Shown here: piece by piece, positions 41,032 through 49,797 of the stretch
Layout: each line of letters begins with the position of its first letter
Numbering within the stretch: position 1 is the stretch's first letter
NCBI RefSeq assembly: GCF_011694515.1
Contig: NZ_CP050192.1
Span: 1,975,131-2,039,130 of the forward strand
DNA: 64,000 nucleotides
Source: Mycobacterium sp. DL592
GTDB lineage: Bacteria > Actinomycetota > Actinomycetes > Mycobacteriales > Mycobacteriaceae
Direction of reading: 5' to 3'
The notes under the pieces: model-generated
Told to the model about the DNA's origin: nothing
What the model saw: the letters and a program-made list of their open reading frames with translations, nothing else
The model's database searches: none
Made by a program: the position numbers and the translations under genes

Positions 41032-41037
41032 CTGGCG

Positions 41038-41544
41038 TCAGGACGCCAGGGCGCGCACCCGGTCGGTGAGCTCCTGCTGCGACATCGCCGAGGTCGGGTT
41101 GTTCACGAACGTCGAGGTTCCATCGGGACGGAGGAACACGTAGGCGGGCTGCCACGGAACGTTGAACCGTGCCCAGATCGATCCGTCGGCGTCGTTGAGA
41201 TTGGTGAAGTTCAGGTTGTACTTCGAGACGAAGTTCTCCATCTGACCGACGTCGGAGCGGGCGGCGACACCGACGAAGGTGACCTTCGGGTTGGCCGCGG
41301 CCACCGCGCTGACGTTGGGAGCTTCGGCGTTGCAGAACGGGCACCACGGCGTCCAGAACCACAGCACCGCGGGCTTGCCCTGCAGACTTGCCCCGTTGAA
41401 CGGGGCGCCGCTGAGGGTGGTCCCGGTGAAGTTCAGCTGGTCGTCGGCGACGGCGGCCGGCGGGTTGGCGACGCTGAACACCAGCGCGGTGCTCGCCAGA
41501 ACCAGGGCAGCCGTTCGAATGACTCGGTGCAATCGAAGCTTCAT
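41038..41544 (-). CDS. mpt53: Secreted thioredoxin-fold protein, Mpt53/DsbE-like
   Basis: 168 residues: signal peptide (about 1-33, PPAAVA-DD) and a thioredoxin fold with active site WTPWCPFCNAEAP (Cys68, Cys71). VGVAARSDVGQMENFVSKYN, LNFTNLNDADGSIWARFNVP and WQPAYVFLRPDGTS closely match M. tuberculosis Mpt53 (Rv2878c). That protein is a secreted oxidant of exported thiols. First gene of an operon with the ccdA-like gene; divergent from a TetR regulator about 210 bases away. Confidence 0.93.
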   Translation of the reverse strand: MKLRLHRVIRTAALVLASTALVFSVANPPAAVADDQLNFTGTTLSGAPFNGASLQGKPAVLWFWTPWCPFCNAEAPNVSAVAAANPKVTFVGVAARSDVGQMENFVSKYNLNFTNLNDADGSIWARFNVPWQPAYVFLRPDGTSTFVNNPTSAMSQQELTDRVRALAS

Positions 41545-41727
41545 GAGATGACCTCCCGGCCGTTGAGGGTGTCGCCGTAACGCCGGCCGGTGTCGAGCCG
41601 GCCCACTGTGGTGTCACGAACTGAACTGTTCAGAAGTTCACCGTATTGCTCTGCCCAAACCGCGGCTACGTCATCGGGGCAGGGGTCAGAATTGCGTCAT
41701 CGGGTCGGGGCGGCGACCGTTGACAAT

Positions 41728-41740
41728 TTACGTGTCGTAA
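41728..41740. promoter_or_regulatory. Probable TetR operator TTACG-TGT-CGTAA
   Basis: A 5-3-5 inverted repeat about 17 bases before the TetR gene start, lying just after a TTGACA -35 element (41720-41725) and before TATAAA (41746-41751). The position between the promoter boxes is ideal for autorepression by the TetR protein at 41757. Confidence 0.55.
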
Positions 41741-41756
41741 CGAAATATAAAGCGCC

Positions 41757-42395
41757 GTGAGCTCAACTGCTGCCCCGGAACCCGAATCCGGACGCGAGCC
41801 GGCGCGCGGGCGGCCCCGTGATCCACGCACCGATGACGCGATCATGGCGGCGACCCGGCAGCTGCTGACCGACGTCGGATACGAGCAGGTGTCGATGGAG
41901 TCGATCGCCCGCTGCGCGGGCGTCAGCCGTCCGACGATCTACCGGCGGTGGCCGTCGAAAGCCCACGTGGTGTTCGAGGCGGCGTTCGGTTCCGCCGCCG
42001 AGCCCGACATGGTGGTGCGCACCGGGGACTTCACCCGCGACCTGCACGAGTTCATTGCGCGTGCGCTCGCGTTCTGGCGCGAGCCCGTGGTGGAGGCCGC
42101 GACGATGGGCATCCTCGCCGAACGGCGCCGCGACGCCCAATTGCACATCCGCACACAGCAACTGCTCGACGACATGATCCGCGCCGAGCTGGCCGCGCTG
42201 GTGCGATCCGGTGCCGAGCAGGGCGTCGTTCGCGCCGACGTCGACACCGACACACTGTTCAACACCCTCGTCGGGGCGGCGTTCTACACCGCGCTGGTCG
42301 ACGGGCGCGACACCTCCGACCAACTCGCCGACAAGCTGAGCGCCCTGCTGATGCGAGGCGTGCAGGACGACCGACAAGACAAGGAACAACGATGA
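41757..42395 (+). CDS. TetR-family transcriptional regulator
   Basis: 212 residues with the TetR helix-turn-helix (AIMAATRQLLTDVGYEQVSM, IARCAGVSRPTIYRRWPSKA) and a C-terminal domain of the TetR_C_16-like type. It starts at GTG 41757. Its stop overlaps the next start by four bases (ATGA), so it forms an operon with the DUF1214 and sulfotransferase genes. A palindrome in its own promoter suggests autoregulation. The ligand may be a lipid or a sulfo-conjugated compound, judged only by the neighbours. Confidence 0.9.
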   Translation: MSSTAAPEPESGREPARGRPRDPRTDDAIMAATRQLLTDVGYEQVSMESIARCAGVSRPTIYRRWPSKAHVVFEAAFGSAAEPDMVVRTGDFTRDLHEFIARALAFWREPVVEAATMGILAERRRDAQLHIRTQQLLDDMIRAELAALVRSGAEQGVVRADVDTDTLFNTLVGAAFYTALVDGRDTSDQLADKLSALLMRGVQDDRQDKEQR

Positions 42396-43474
42396 CGACC
42401 GACGTTGTGGCGCAGGACCTTTCGAAGGCGTTCCGGGACCTGCTCGACGAAGTCGCGGCCATCGAGGCCAAGATTCTCGACGCCGATCCCGCACTGGACG
42501 AGTCCGACGTCATCGACGGATACCGGCTGACGTTCAGCCTGCTGCGGGTCGCCGTCGACGCCTACGTATGGGGCGACAAGGCCAACCCCCGCTTCGTCGA
42601 CGTCATCGGCCCCTATCAGCGCTGGGGCGGTGACAACTCCGACGCCTTCTATCAACTCGCACCGATCGACCCGAATCGCACCTACCGCGTCACCGGTAAC
42701 CGCGGCGACTCGGTGTATCTGTCCATCACCGTCTACGGCGGCCCCGACGACGGGCATTACAGCAACCGCATCGTCGGCACGATGAACGACCGCTCGCTGG
42801 AGTTCGACGACGAGGGCAACTTCGAGTTCACCATCAGCCCCGATCCGCAACCCGGGGCATGGCTCAAACTCGAACCCGATGCCGTCGTCGCACTCACCCG
42901 CGACTACCTGGACAACCCGGAAACCGACCGCCGCGTGCAGTGGAAGATCGAGGCCGTCGACCCGCCGGCCCGCCTCGTCGAGAGCCGCACCGATCTGATC
43001 CGTCGACTGCGGGCAGCGAAAAACTGGCTCAACGAACAGGTTTCGTTCATCCCCGTCAAAGTCGAGCCGCCGAACGAGATCGCCGAGCCCTACCCGGTTC
43101 CGCAACAGACCTACGGCTGGGCGGCCGGCGACGCGGCATATGCGATGGGCGCCTACGAGTTGGCGCCGGATCAGGCCCTGATCATCGAAGGCACCTCGCC
43201 GCCCTGCGTGTTCTGGAACCTGTGCCTGTGGAACCCGTGGTTGCACACCTACGACTACACCTACGAGCGGGTGACCATCAACGGTGCGCATATCACCTAC
43301 GAGCCGGACGGGTCGTGGCGAATCGTGGTCAGCGACACCGACCCCGGCCATCCCAACTGGGTGTCCACCGCCGGGCGCCGCACGGGCCTGATCTGGCTGC
43401 GCTGGTTCCTGCCCGAGGAAACTCCGAAACGCCCGGTGTGCCGGGTGGTCGACGTCGCGGAGGTGTCGGCGTGA
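42392..43474 (+). CDS. DUF1214-domain protein
   Basis: 360 residues. The beta-rich central region YRVTGNRGDSVYLSITVYGG and the C-terminal RIVVSDTDPGHPNWVSTAGR then RTGLIWLRWFLPEE are typical of DUF1214, a family common in mycobacteria and of unknown biochemical function, often beside sulfotransferases, P450s or TetR regulators. No signal peptide is seen. The start ATG 42392 overlaps the TetR stop, and its own stop overlaps the GTG start of the sulfotransferase (GTGA), so all three should be translated from one mRNA. Confidence 0.85.
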   Translation: MTTDVVAQDLSKAFRDLLDEVAAIEAKILDADPALDESDVIDGYRLTFSLLRVAVDAYVWGDKANPRFVDVIGPYQRWGGDNSDAFYQLAPIDPNRTYRVTGNRGDSVYLSITVYGGPDDGHYSNRIVGTMNDRSLEFDDEGNFEFTISPDPQPGAWLKLEPDAVVALTRDYLDNPETDRRVQWKIEAVDPPARLVESRTDLIRRLRAAKNWLNEQVSFIPVKVEPPNEIAEPYPVPQQTYGWAAGDAAYAMGAYELAPDQALIIEGTSPPCVFWNLCLWNPWLHTYDYTYERVTINGAHITYEPDGSWRIVVSDTDPGHPNWVSTAGRRTGLIWLRWFLPEETPKRPVCRVVDVAEVSA

Positions 43475-44718
43475 CGACCGGTGTGGCTCGGCCCAAGCCC
43501 ATCAGATTCACCGACCTGGCCGACCCGGTCTATCCGGACGCGGCGCTGCCGATGCGCGAGGCGCTGGCCGGCTACGGCGCAATCCTCGAACTCGACCCAC
43601 AGGCGCTGCTTGGCGCGGCGACCGAACGCACCGGACTCGACGACTTCGGCGACTCGGCATTCCGCGAACGCCTCGACGTGCTGTGTGCGTCGCTGCGTGA
43701 GGAAGCCGGCCTGTCCGACGTCGGCGTCGCGGTGGCCTTCGAGCAGCTGGTCGGCAATCTGGTCAACCGGCTGCGATTGGAGGCCCTGATCGCCGAGCAT
43801 CCTCAGATCGAGGACATCGAGATCGAACGGCCCATCATCATCTGTGGGCTGCCCCGCACCGGGACCACGCACCTGCACAACCTGATGGCCGCCGACCCGA
43901 ACCTGCGCTACCTGCCGTACTGGGAGAGCCTCGAGCCGTTCCCCGCCCCCGACGAGGAGGACGAGACACCGCGGCGGGAACGATGTTCGGCGGGCCTGGA
44001 TCTGGTCAACACCTCGATGCCGGAGTTTCGGCGCATGCACGACATGACGGTCGACCACGCGCACGAAGAGATTCAGCTGCTGGCCAACGACTTGTCCACG
44101 ATGCTGTTCGAAACCACCTACTATCTGCCGTCTTTCGCCGAGTACTACAAGGCCCACGATCAGGGCCCGTCGTACGCCTACCTCAAACGCAGCCTCAAGG
44201 CCCTGCAGTTCCTGCGCGGCGGCACTCGTTGGGTGCTCAAGTCGCCGCAGCATCTCGAACAGTTCCCGACGCTGTACGCGACCTTCCCCGACGCCACGTT
44301 CGTCGTCACCCATCGCGATCCGGTCGAGGTGACCCGGTCGATGTCCACCATGGTGGCCTACGCCTCCCGGATGGCCACCGCGCACCCCGATCCGGTGAAG
44401 ATCGGTCAGTACTGGCTGGGCCGCGCCGAGGATCTGTTCAACGGATGCGTGTGGGACCGTGACGTGCTGCCGGCCCACCAATCGATCGACGTGCGCTTCA
44501 CCGACTTCATGGCCGACGAGTCCGGCACCCTCGCGGCGATCTACGAGCTGGCCGACCAGCCCTACGACGACGAGGTGCGCGCGGCGATGGCCCAGTTCAT
44601 CGCCGAGCATCCCCGCGGCCGCTACGGCGAGGTGATCTACGACCTCGCCGACGTCGGACTCGATGCCGACGACGTGGCCGCCAGGCTGCGGAGCTATCGG
44701 GAGCGTTTCGTCGGCTGA
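43471..44718 (+). CDS. PAPS-dependent sulfotransferase family protein
   Basis: 415 residues of the Sulfotransfer_3 type. The PAPS 5'-phosphosulfate loop is IICGLPRTGTTHLHNLMAAD, and the 3'-phosphate-binding region is FVVTHRDPVEVTRSMSTMVA. Other landmarks are RWVLKSPQHLEQFPTLYATF and VRFTDFMADESGTL. It should transfer sulfate to a lipid or small molecule; mycobacteria have many such enzymes with unknown substrates. It is the last gene of the TetR-DUF1214 operon, and its 3' end overlaps the convergent nuclease gene by 25 bases. Confidence 0.9.
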   Translation: MTTGVARPKPIRFTDLADPVYPDAALPMREALAGYGAILELDPQALLGAATERTGLDDFGDSAFRERLDVLCASLREEAGLSDVGVAVAFEQLVGNLVNRLRLEALIAEHPQIEDIEIERPIIICGLPRTGTTHLHNLMAADPNLRYLPYWESLEPFPAPDEEDETPRRERCSAGLDLVNTSMPEFRRMHDMTVDHAHEEIQLLANDLSTMLFETTYYLPSFAEYYKAHDQGPSYAYLKRSLKALQFLRGGTRWVLKSPQHLEQFPTLYATFPDATFVVTHRDPVEVTRSMSTMVAYASRMATAHPDPVKIGQYWLGRAEDLFNGCVWDRDVLPAHQSIDVRFTDFMADESGTLAAIYELADQPYDDEVRAAMAQFIAEHPRGRYGEVIYDLADVGLDADDVAARLRSYRERFVG

Positions 44719-45287
44719 ACAGGGTTGCGTGCCAGCCGCGCGAGCCGGGTCCGGTCGACGAGCGCGCAGCCGTGCACCTCGGCCAGCTGCTCGGCCGCTC
44801 TGGTGTAGCGGTGATTGGACACCACCATCGTGGCGGTGCAGTCGTAGACCGCTGCCCCCGCGACCACCTGCTGGATCGCGGCGCCATTGACCAGCTTGGC
44901 CTGCCGCTTGCACTGCACCGCGGTGCGCACGCCGTCGCGGGTCGCGATCAGGTCGACTCCGAAATCGCCTGTGGTCCTGGTCATTTCGATGTCGTAGCCG
45001 CGCCCTCGTAGTACCGCGGCGACGTAGTGCTCGAATTCGACACCGGTCATCGCGTCGACGGCGGCCTGGCCGGAGGCGCGGTAGAGGGCGTCGAGCCGCC
45101 GGTTCTGTCGATGGTCGAGGTACGCCAGCGCGGCCCGCCACGCACTGACCACGCTGGCGACCGCGGTGAGCGCGGCCAGCACCCACACCGCGTTGTTGAG
45201 CAGGCCTGCCAGCCCCAGCAGCGCTGTCGCCCCGAGCCACAGACCCAGCCACTGCACCGCGGTGGTCAGCCTCGGGTCCTCGCGCAC
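44694..45287 (-). CDS. Membrane-anchored Mrr-type restriction endonuclease-like protein
   Basis: 197 residues: two N-terminal transmembrane helices (about 12-30 and 33-49) followed by a cytosolic PD-(D/E)xK nuclease domain of the Mrr_cat type. The motif is TTGDFGVDLIATRDG then TAVQCKRQ, giving Asp112, Gln125 and Lys127 as the catalytic set. Mrr proteins cleave modified DNA; membrane-tethered versions are widespread and not well understood. It starts at GTG 45287. No methyltransferase or other restriction partner is adjacent. It is divergent from the LLM gene. Confidence 0.82.
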   Translation of the reverse strand: MREDPRLTTAVQWLGLWLGATALLGLAGLLNNAVWVLAALTAVASVVSAWRAALAYLDHRQNRRLDALYRASGQAAVDAMTGVEFEHYVAAVLRGRGYDIEMTRTTGDFGVDLIATRDGVRTAVQCKRQAKLVNGAAIQQVVAGAAVYDCTATMVVSNHRYTRAAEQLAEVHGCALVDRTRLARLARNPVQPTKRSR

Positions 45288-45375
45288 GCAGTCACCGTAG
45301 CGGCGCCGTCCGACAGGACCGGGAACCGACGAACCAGGTCTGCCAAAACGTGACCCGTGCCCATACAGTGCTCTG

Positions 45376-46338
45376 ATGGTTCTCGCAGTGCTGCGGTTCA
45401 ATTTCGCCTCCCCCGGCGGCGACCCCAAGCTCCAGGGTGAACTGCTCTCGGCGGCACTGGAGTTGGCGCAGTTCGTCGACACCCGCGGTGTCGCCGCGGT
45501 CAGCGTCGACGAGCACCACGCGACCGGCCACGGCTGGAGCTGCAATCCGGTCATGACGGCCGGGATGCTGCTGGCCCGCACCTCCAACGTCATCGCCAGC
45601 ATCGACTGTGCCCTGGGGCCGCTGTGGAATCCCGTGCGGATGGCCGAGGACATCGCCCTTGTCGACGCGATGAGCCGCGGACGGCTGCATACCACCGTCG
45701 GCCTGGGATATCGCGAAGTCGAGTACGACACCCTCGGTGTGGACTTCGCCCGGCGCGGTGAGCTGATGGACGAGGCCCTGGAGATCATGCTCGCGGCCTG
45801 GTCGGGCACGACCGGCGTGGTGTCGGGAACGTGGTCGCGCCCGCGGCCGCCGCTGTATGTCGGTGGCGGGGTGCGTGCGACCGTGCGCCGGGCGGTCCGC
45901 TTCGGTCTGCCGTTGAGCCTGCCCGACCACCGGCCCGACCTCGCGCAGTACTACAACGAGCTGTGTGCCCAGGCCGGGATCCGGCCGTTCGTCATCATGC
46001 CTGCCGAGGTCAACCGCGGGATGATCTACTTGCACCCCGATCCCGACCGGGCCTGGGCCGAACTCGGTGAGCACATCCTGTGGGAGGCCGTGACCTACGG
46101 GCAGTGGTCGCAGGAGACCCGCTCGCTGATGCACCTACCGGGTGTGCAAACCCTCGATGAGGTGCGGGTATCGGGGCGATACCGCTTCCTGACCCCTGAG
46201 GAACTGATCGCCGAAGTGCGCGGCGCCGACGACTACGGCCCCATCACCTTGCATCCGCTCGTCGGCGGGATGCCCGTCGAGGAGGCGTGGAAGTCGGTGC
46301 AGCTGCTCACCGACCACGTCCTGCCGGCGCTGACCTGA
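45376..46338 (+). CDS. LLM-class flavin-dependent oxidoreductase
   Basis: 320 residues of the bacterial-luciferase-like TIM barrel: AVSVDEHHATGHGWSCNPVM, CALGPLWNPVRMAEDIALVD then RLHTTVGLGYREVEYDTLGV. The EHH element and the RLHTTVGLGY strand are typical of the family; members use FMN or F420. Which cofactor is used here is not clear. It is a single gene of unknown substrate, divergent from the Mrr-like gene. Confidence 0.87.
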   Translation: MVLAVLRFNFASPGGDPKLQGELLSAALELAQFVDTRGVAAVSVDEHHATGHGWSCNPVMTAGMLLARTSNVIASIDCALGPLWNPVRMAEDIALVDAMSRGRLHTTVGLGYREVEYDTLGVDFARRGELMDEALEIMLAAWSGTTGVVSGTWSRPRPPLYVGGGVRATVRRAVRFGLPLSLPDHRPDLAQYYNELCAQAGIRPFVIMPAEVNRGMIYLHPDPDRAWAELGEHILWEAVTYGQWSQETRSLMHLPGVQTLDEVRVSGRYRFLTPEELIAEVRGADDYGPITLHPLVGGMPVEEAWKSVQLLTDHVLPALT

Positions 46339-46551
46339 CAGTCCCGTCCGGCGATTACTTACTGATCGGTAGGGTCGCCTCATTGCGGCCGACGTTGCCC
46401 GTTTTCGGGGGCTCGAGCGAAAGTTGGGTTCTTAACAGAGTTTTAGGCACTGCTCCCAGCGGCCTTAGATTTGCGGCATAGCGTTTGGGTCATTGGTGGG
46501 GAGGCCGCAAGGCGTACCCGCATCCGCACACTGACCGGAATGAGGCTGCAC

Positions 46552-46986
46552 ATGACGAGTTTCACCTCGCGCTACGGCAACCCCGCTGTTGACTTCAAGG
46601 GTGCTCACGTTCGCGCCCACTTCCGGCATGTGGCGACGGTAGCCGCCATCAGTGGCCGCATCGATGCCTCCAACGTCGACCAGGTCACCGACTACGTCAC
46701 GCGGTTCGTGCTGGCCGACAAGCCGTTCGTCCTCGATCTCAGTGGGGTGGATTCCTTTACCCCGCAAGCAGTTCGGCTGCTCTTTGCTGTCGATGAGCGC
46801 TGCGGTGTGGTCGGCGTGGACTGGGCTGTCGTCGGCAGCGATGCCGTGACCCGGCGCCTGCGCATCCGCAACAACGACATCCTGTTCCCGGTCGTGGGCT
46901 CGGTGGCCGAGGCCGAGCACGAGTTCGACGACGCGATACTCAACCGCCGCCGGTTCCTGCTGCCGCTGCTGAGCAAGACGGCCTGA
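46552..46986 (+). CDS. STAS-domain anti-sigma-factor antagonist-like protein
   Basis: 144 residues, one STAS domain: VATVAAISGRIDASNVDQVT, FVLDLSGVDSFTPQAVRLLF. In classical antagonists such as SpoIIAA the phosphorylated serine lies in D-S-S-G; here the same place reads T-P-Q-A (70-73), so the phospho-switch residue is absent. M. tuberculosis proteins of the Rv2638/Rv0516c type look alike. ATG 46552 is chosen (TGAGG upstream); ATG 46540 is possible. No anti-sigma or sigma gene is adjacent. Confidence 0.8.
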   Translation: MTSFTSRYGNPAVDFKGAHVRAHFRHVATVAAISGRIDASNVDQVTDYVTRFVLADKPFVLDLSGVDSFTPQAVRLLFAVDERCGVVGVDWAVVGSDAVTRRLRIRNNDILFPVVGSVAEAEHEFDDAILNRRRFLLPLLSKTA

Positions 46987-47028
46987 GCGCGGCTCGCCGG
47001 CTTACCCGGCGCGCGTACCCTGATCAGC

Positions 47029-47583
47029 GTGGTTCGAACATCAGCAATCCTGACCGCTGCGTCGCTGGCTGCCGCCGTGGTCCTCGCCGGAGCCGGCGCC
47101 GCAGGCGCTGATCCCGCGACGCCGGATCCCTCACCTGCACCGATTCCGTCGACATCGACGGCACCGTCAGCCGCACCCGCGCTGTCACTAGCCCCGTCCA
47201 CCACGGCGCCGACGACCCCGCCCGGCGTGCCGCAAACGACGATGACTCATAACGGCACATACACGGTCGGCACCGACATCGTCGCCGGCACCTACGCCTC
47301 GGCGGGCCCCGTCGACGGCGACAGGTGCTACTGGAAGCGGATCGGCGGCCCGGACGGGGCAACCACCCTCGACAACGCGCTCAGCGGCAAGCCGCAGGTC
47401 GTCCAGATCGAACCGACGGATACCGCGTTCAAGACCAACGGGTGCCAGCCGTGGCAGCTCACCGACGCGCCGCCCCCCAACCAGAACCCGCCGTGGCTGT
47501 CCCAGCTGCAGCTCAAGCACTACCTGGACGTCATCAACGGCCTGTCCGGCGCGTCAGGAAACGGTCAGCTGCCGACGTCGTAG
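47029..47583 (+). CDS. Secreted protein with Pro/Ser/Thr-rich linker
   Basis: 184 residues: signal peptide (about 1-27, AGAAGA-DP), a low-complexity Pro/Ala/Ser/Thr linker (28-72) and a compact C-terminal domain with NGTYTVGTDIVAGTYASAGP, RCYWKRIGGPDGA and NGCQPWQL, in which two cysteines probably pair. The YTVGTDI.AGTY element is shared by many small actinobacterial extracytoplasmic proteins. Function unknown. The start is GTG 47029. It converges with the YeiH-type exporter gene. Confidence 0.8.
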   Translation: MVRTSAILTAASLAAAVVLAGAGAAGADPATPDPSPAPIPSTSTAPSAAPALSLAPSTTAPTTPPGVPQTTMTHNGTYTVGTDIVAGTYASAGPVDGDRCYWKRIGGPDGATTLDNALSGKPQVVQIEPTDTAFKTNGCQPWQLTDAPPPNQNPPWLSQLQLKHYLDVINGLSGASGNGQLPTS

Positions 47584-47589
47584 ACCTGT

Positions 47590-48705
47590 TCAATGAGCGC
47601 CGACACCCCAGTGCAGCACCCGCGAGGTGACCAGCACCAGGGCCAGTGACACCGCGGCTACCACGACAAGCCCGATGACGGCCACAACCAGTGGACGCCA
47701 CCCGGTGCGGGCCAGTTCTCGGAAGTTGGTGTTCAGGCCGACCCCGGCAAACGTGAGCAGGAACGCCCACTTCGATACGTTCGCAAGGTTCGTGCTCTGG
47801 CCTTTGGTCAGCAAGCCCGCGGTCGCGATGGCCGATACCGCCAAAAAGCCCAGCACGAACTTCGGGAACTTCTCCCAGATGAATCGCGCCTTCGCGGCGA
47901 ATCCCGGAGCGATCTGGTCGGCCTCACCGCGGGATGCCCAGTAGAGCGCGAAGCCCAAGACGACGAATCCGATCAGTGAGTTGCGGACCGACTTGACGAG
48001 AACGGCCAGCTTCCCGGCTTGTTCCGAAAACAAATAGCCGGTGGCGGTGGTCTCCGCGGTGTTGTCCACCGCGAGCCCGGCCCACAATCCGAACTCGTGG
48101 TCACTGAGACCCAGCAGGTGCCCAAGCACCGGCAGCGTGAACAGGGCCACCGCACCGAGGGCCAGGATGGCCGCGATGGCATAGCTCACATCGGAGTTGC
48201 GGGCGCGGATCGCCCCCTTGGATGCAACGATCGCCGACACCCCGCAGATCGACGTGCCGATCGCCAGCAGCGAACCGAGCTTGCCCGACAGCCCGAAGAG
48301 GCGCGCCGCGGCCAGGATGATCGCGCCGGCAATCGTCATGTCCAGAAGGATCTGAACGAGTGAGATCCCTCCGAGCTTGACGATGTCGCCCAGGACGAAC
48401 CTCGCCCCCAGCGCGACGATGCCGATCTTGAGCCAGAACTCGTAGGTCTGGACACCGGGTCGAAAGATGCGGTGCACGCCGACGGTGTTGGCGACCAGTA
48501 GTCCGAACACGATTGCCCACAGCACATACTCGATGTCTGGGACTGTCCAATGTTGGTGCTTGGCAAGCGAATTCCACCACACCTGGGCGTACTTGCCCAA
48601 GAGTCCGATCCCGACCAGAAGCAGCACGCCAGGGATGTAGTCGAGCAGGTTGCGACTGGTGAAGATCGGTTCGTCGGTGTCGGAGGCGACCTCTACTGTG
48701 CTCAT
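47590..48705 (-). CDS. YeiH-type putative sulfate exporter (PSE family)
   Basis: 371 residues with about ten transmembrane helices: [60 protein letters not shown] (the family signature) and [19 protein letters not shown]. The family is annotated as putative sulfate exporters but transport has been little tested. It starts at ATG 48705. A 46-residue membrane microprotein is encoded four bases upstream on the same strand, so both should be translated from one mRNA. Confidence 0.9.
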   Translation of the reverse strand: MSTVEVASDTDEPIFTSRNLLDYIPGVLLLVGIGLLGKYAQVWWNSLAKHQHWTVPDIEYVLWAIVFGLLVANTVGVHRIFRPGVQTYEFWLKIGIVALGARFVLGDIVKLGGISLVQILLDMTIAGAIILAAARLFGLSGKLGSLLAIGTSICGVSAIVASKGAIRARNSDVSYAIAAILALGAVALFTLPVLGHLLGLSDHEFGLWAGLAVDNTAETTATGYLFSEQAGKLAVLVKSVRNSLIGFVVLGFALYWASRGEADQIAPGFAAKARFIWEKFPKFVLGFLAVSAIATAGLLTKGQSTNLANVSKWAFLLTFAGVGLNTNFRELARTGWRPLVVAVIGLVVVAAVSLALVLVTSRVLHWGVGAH

Positions 48706-48709
48706 GGCC

Positions 48710-48850
48710 TCACCAGGGAATCTTGGGAAGGACGTTGAGGACCGCCAGCACGACGACGACGCCGGCGACGATCGTCGCCCACCAGTCGACGCTGAGATGG
48801 AGCCGCTGCGGGCTGCCGTCGACCCCGCTGGGCCGGTCAGGTTCGGTCAC
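48710..48850 (-). CDS. 46-residue single-pass membrane microprotein upstream of the YeiH-type exporter
   Basis: A short gene read directly from the sequence: GTG 48850 to TGA 48710-48712. The protein has a polar N-terminus ([20 protein letters not shown]), one hydrophobic helix ([19 protein letters not shown]) and the end LPKIPW. The ribosome binding site GAGGTGA lies just before the start. The stop is four bases from the exporter start, so the two are probably translationally coupled. Size and layout recall small accessory subunits of transporters such as KdpF, but no family is recognised. Inferred role: stabilising or regulating the exporter. Confidence 0.75.
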   Translation of the reverse strand: MTEPDRPSGVDGSPQRLHLSVDWWATIVAGVVVVLAVLNVLPKIPW

Positions 48851-48961
48851 GTGATCACCTCATGGTCGCCGTGGTGCAGTTACGGCATCGATGTTCGAGA
48901 GGTCGGCGAACAATGGCCAGCAATCGGATCGCCCTGATTCGAGCGCTGCGGGCAGTTCGGG

Positions 48962-49756
48962 CTACTTGCCCGTCGAACCGGTCGCGGGAATCGGCGGCGG
49001 GCAGTAATCGTGGTCCTGGAGCTGCTCTCCCCCAGCGATGTCGCCGGTCACGCTGTCCGCACGGTCGGCCAACACCACGAATCCCGGACGCCCACCCACG
49101 TCCTCGGCGCCGACCACGACCAGGGTGTAGAGCCCCATCTCGGCGCGAGCCCCGTCGATCCCGTCGGCCAGCAGCGTGAACGGGTTGGCGGCCAAGTCGA
49201 CGCCCGGCACCGCGATCGCCCAGTACGAGTGCCCGGTGAGCGGTATCGGGAACGGTGCCCACGTCGGCCCGATCAGGGCGGCGTCGGCGCGCAACGCGTC
49301 GCGGACATCGGTGCGCACACAATCGAGGTGGATGTGCAGCTGGTTCTGGGACCGCGCCACCGCCGAATTGATGGCCAGGCTCATCCAGTCGCGCGGCAGC
49401 GTCCCGCCGGCCCGCTGCTCGACGAATGCCCGGGCCTGCCAGGCTTCGGCGAAGTAGTTCGTGGCATCAGGTGCGAGCAGCTCGGGGCTCTCGATACCGG
49501 CCATCCGCGCGGTGGGAAGAAGCAGGTATTGCCGGGCCCCGTCGATGTCCTTCATGACGGCATAGCCACGCTGCTCGCCGGCGCTGAGATCGACCCGGGA
49601 ACACGGTGCCGGATCGTGGTGCGCACCTTCGTCGGCGACACACTGGTCGTGCACGATCGTCCACAGCGCATTGGGGTCGGCCTGGGCGCCGACCGGACCG
49701 GCGAGCCAGCCCAGCACGACCATCCCGACCAGCACGACGAGGCATCTGCTGCGCAT
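48962..49756 (-). CDS. cdh: Exported CDP-diacylglycerol pyrophosphatase
   Basis: About 264 residues: signal peptide (about 1-26, VGAQA-DP) and a HIT-like Cdh domain with the nucleophilic-His motif NQLHIHLDCVR, plus GYAVMKDIDGARQYLLLPT and LTGHSYWAIAVPG typical of bacterial Cdh (M. tuberculosis Rv2289). The enzyme hydrolyses CDP-diacylglycerol to phosphatidate and CMP. It starts at ATG 49756 (GTG 49762 is also in frame). A small gap separates it from the histidine-kinase gene upstream on the same strand. Confidence 0.9.
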   Translation of the reverse strand: MRSRCLVVLVGMVVLGWLAGPVGAQADPNALWTIVHDQCVADEGAHHDPAPCSRVDLSAGEQRGYAVMKDIDGARQYLLLPTARMAGIESPELLAPDATNYFAEAWQARAFVEQRAGGTLPRDWMSLAINSAVARSQNQLHIHLDCVRTDVRDALRADAALIGPTWAPFPIPLTGHSYWAIAVPGVDLAANPFTLLADGIDGARAEMGLYTLVVVGAEDVGGRPGFVVLADRADSVTGDIAGGEQLQDHDYCPPPIPATGSTGK

Positions 49757-49797
49757 TGTCACACCCTAAGGTCGGCGACGGCCGTCCGGCCGAGTTG

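Noticed and set aside
46401..46430. SigF-like promoter (GTTTT ... GGGTT) upstream of the STAS gene
   Set aside because: The spacer is 20 bases or more, too long for the known SigF consensus, and the -10 part is weak.
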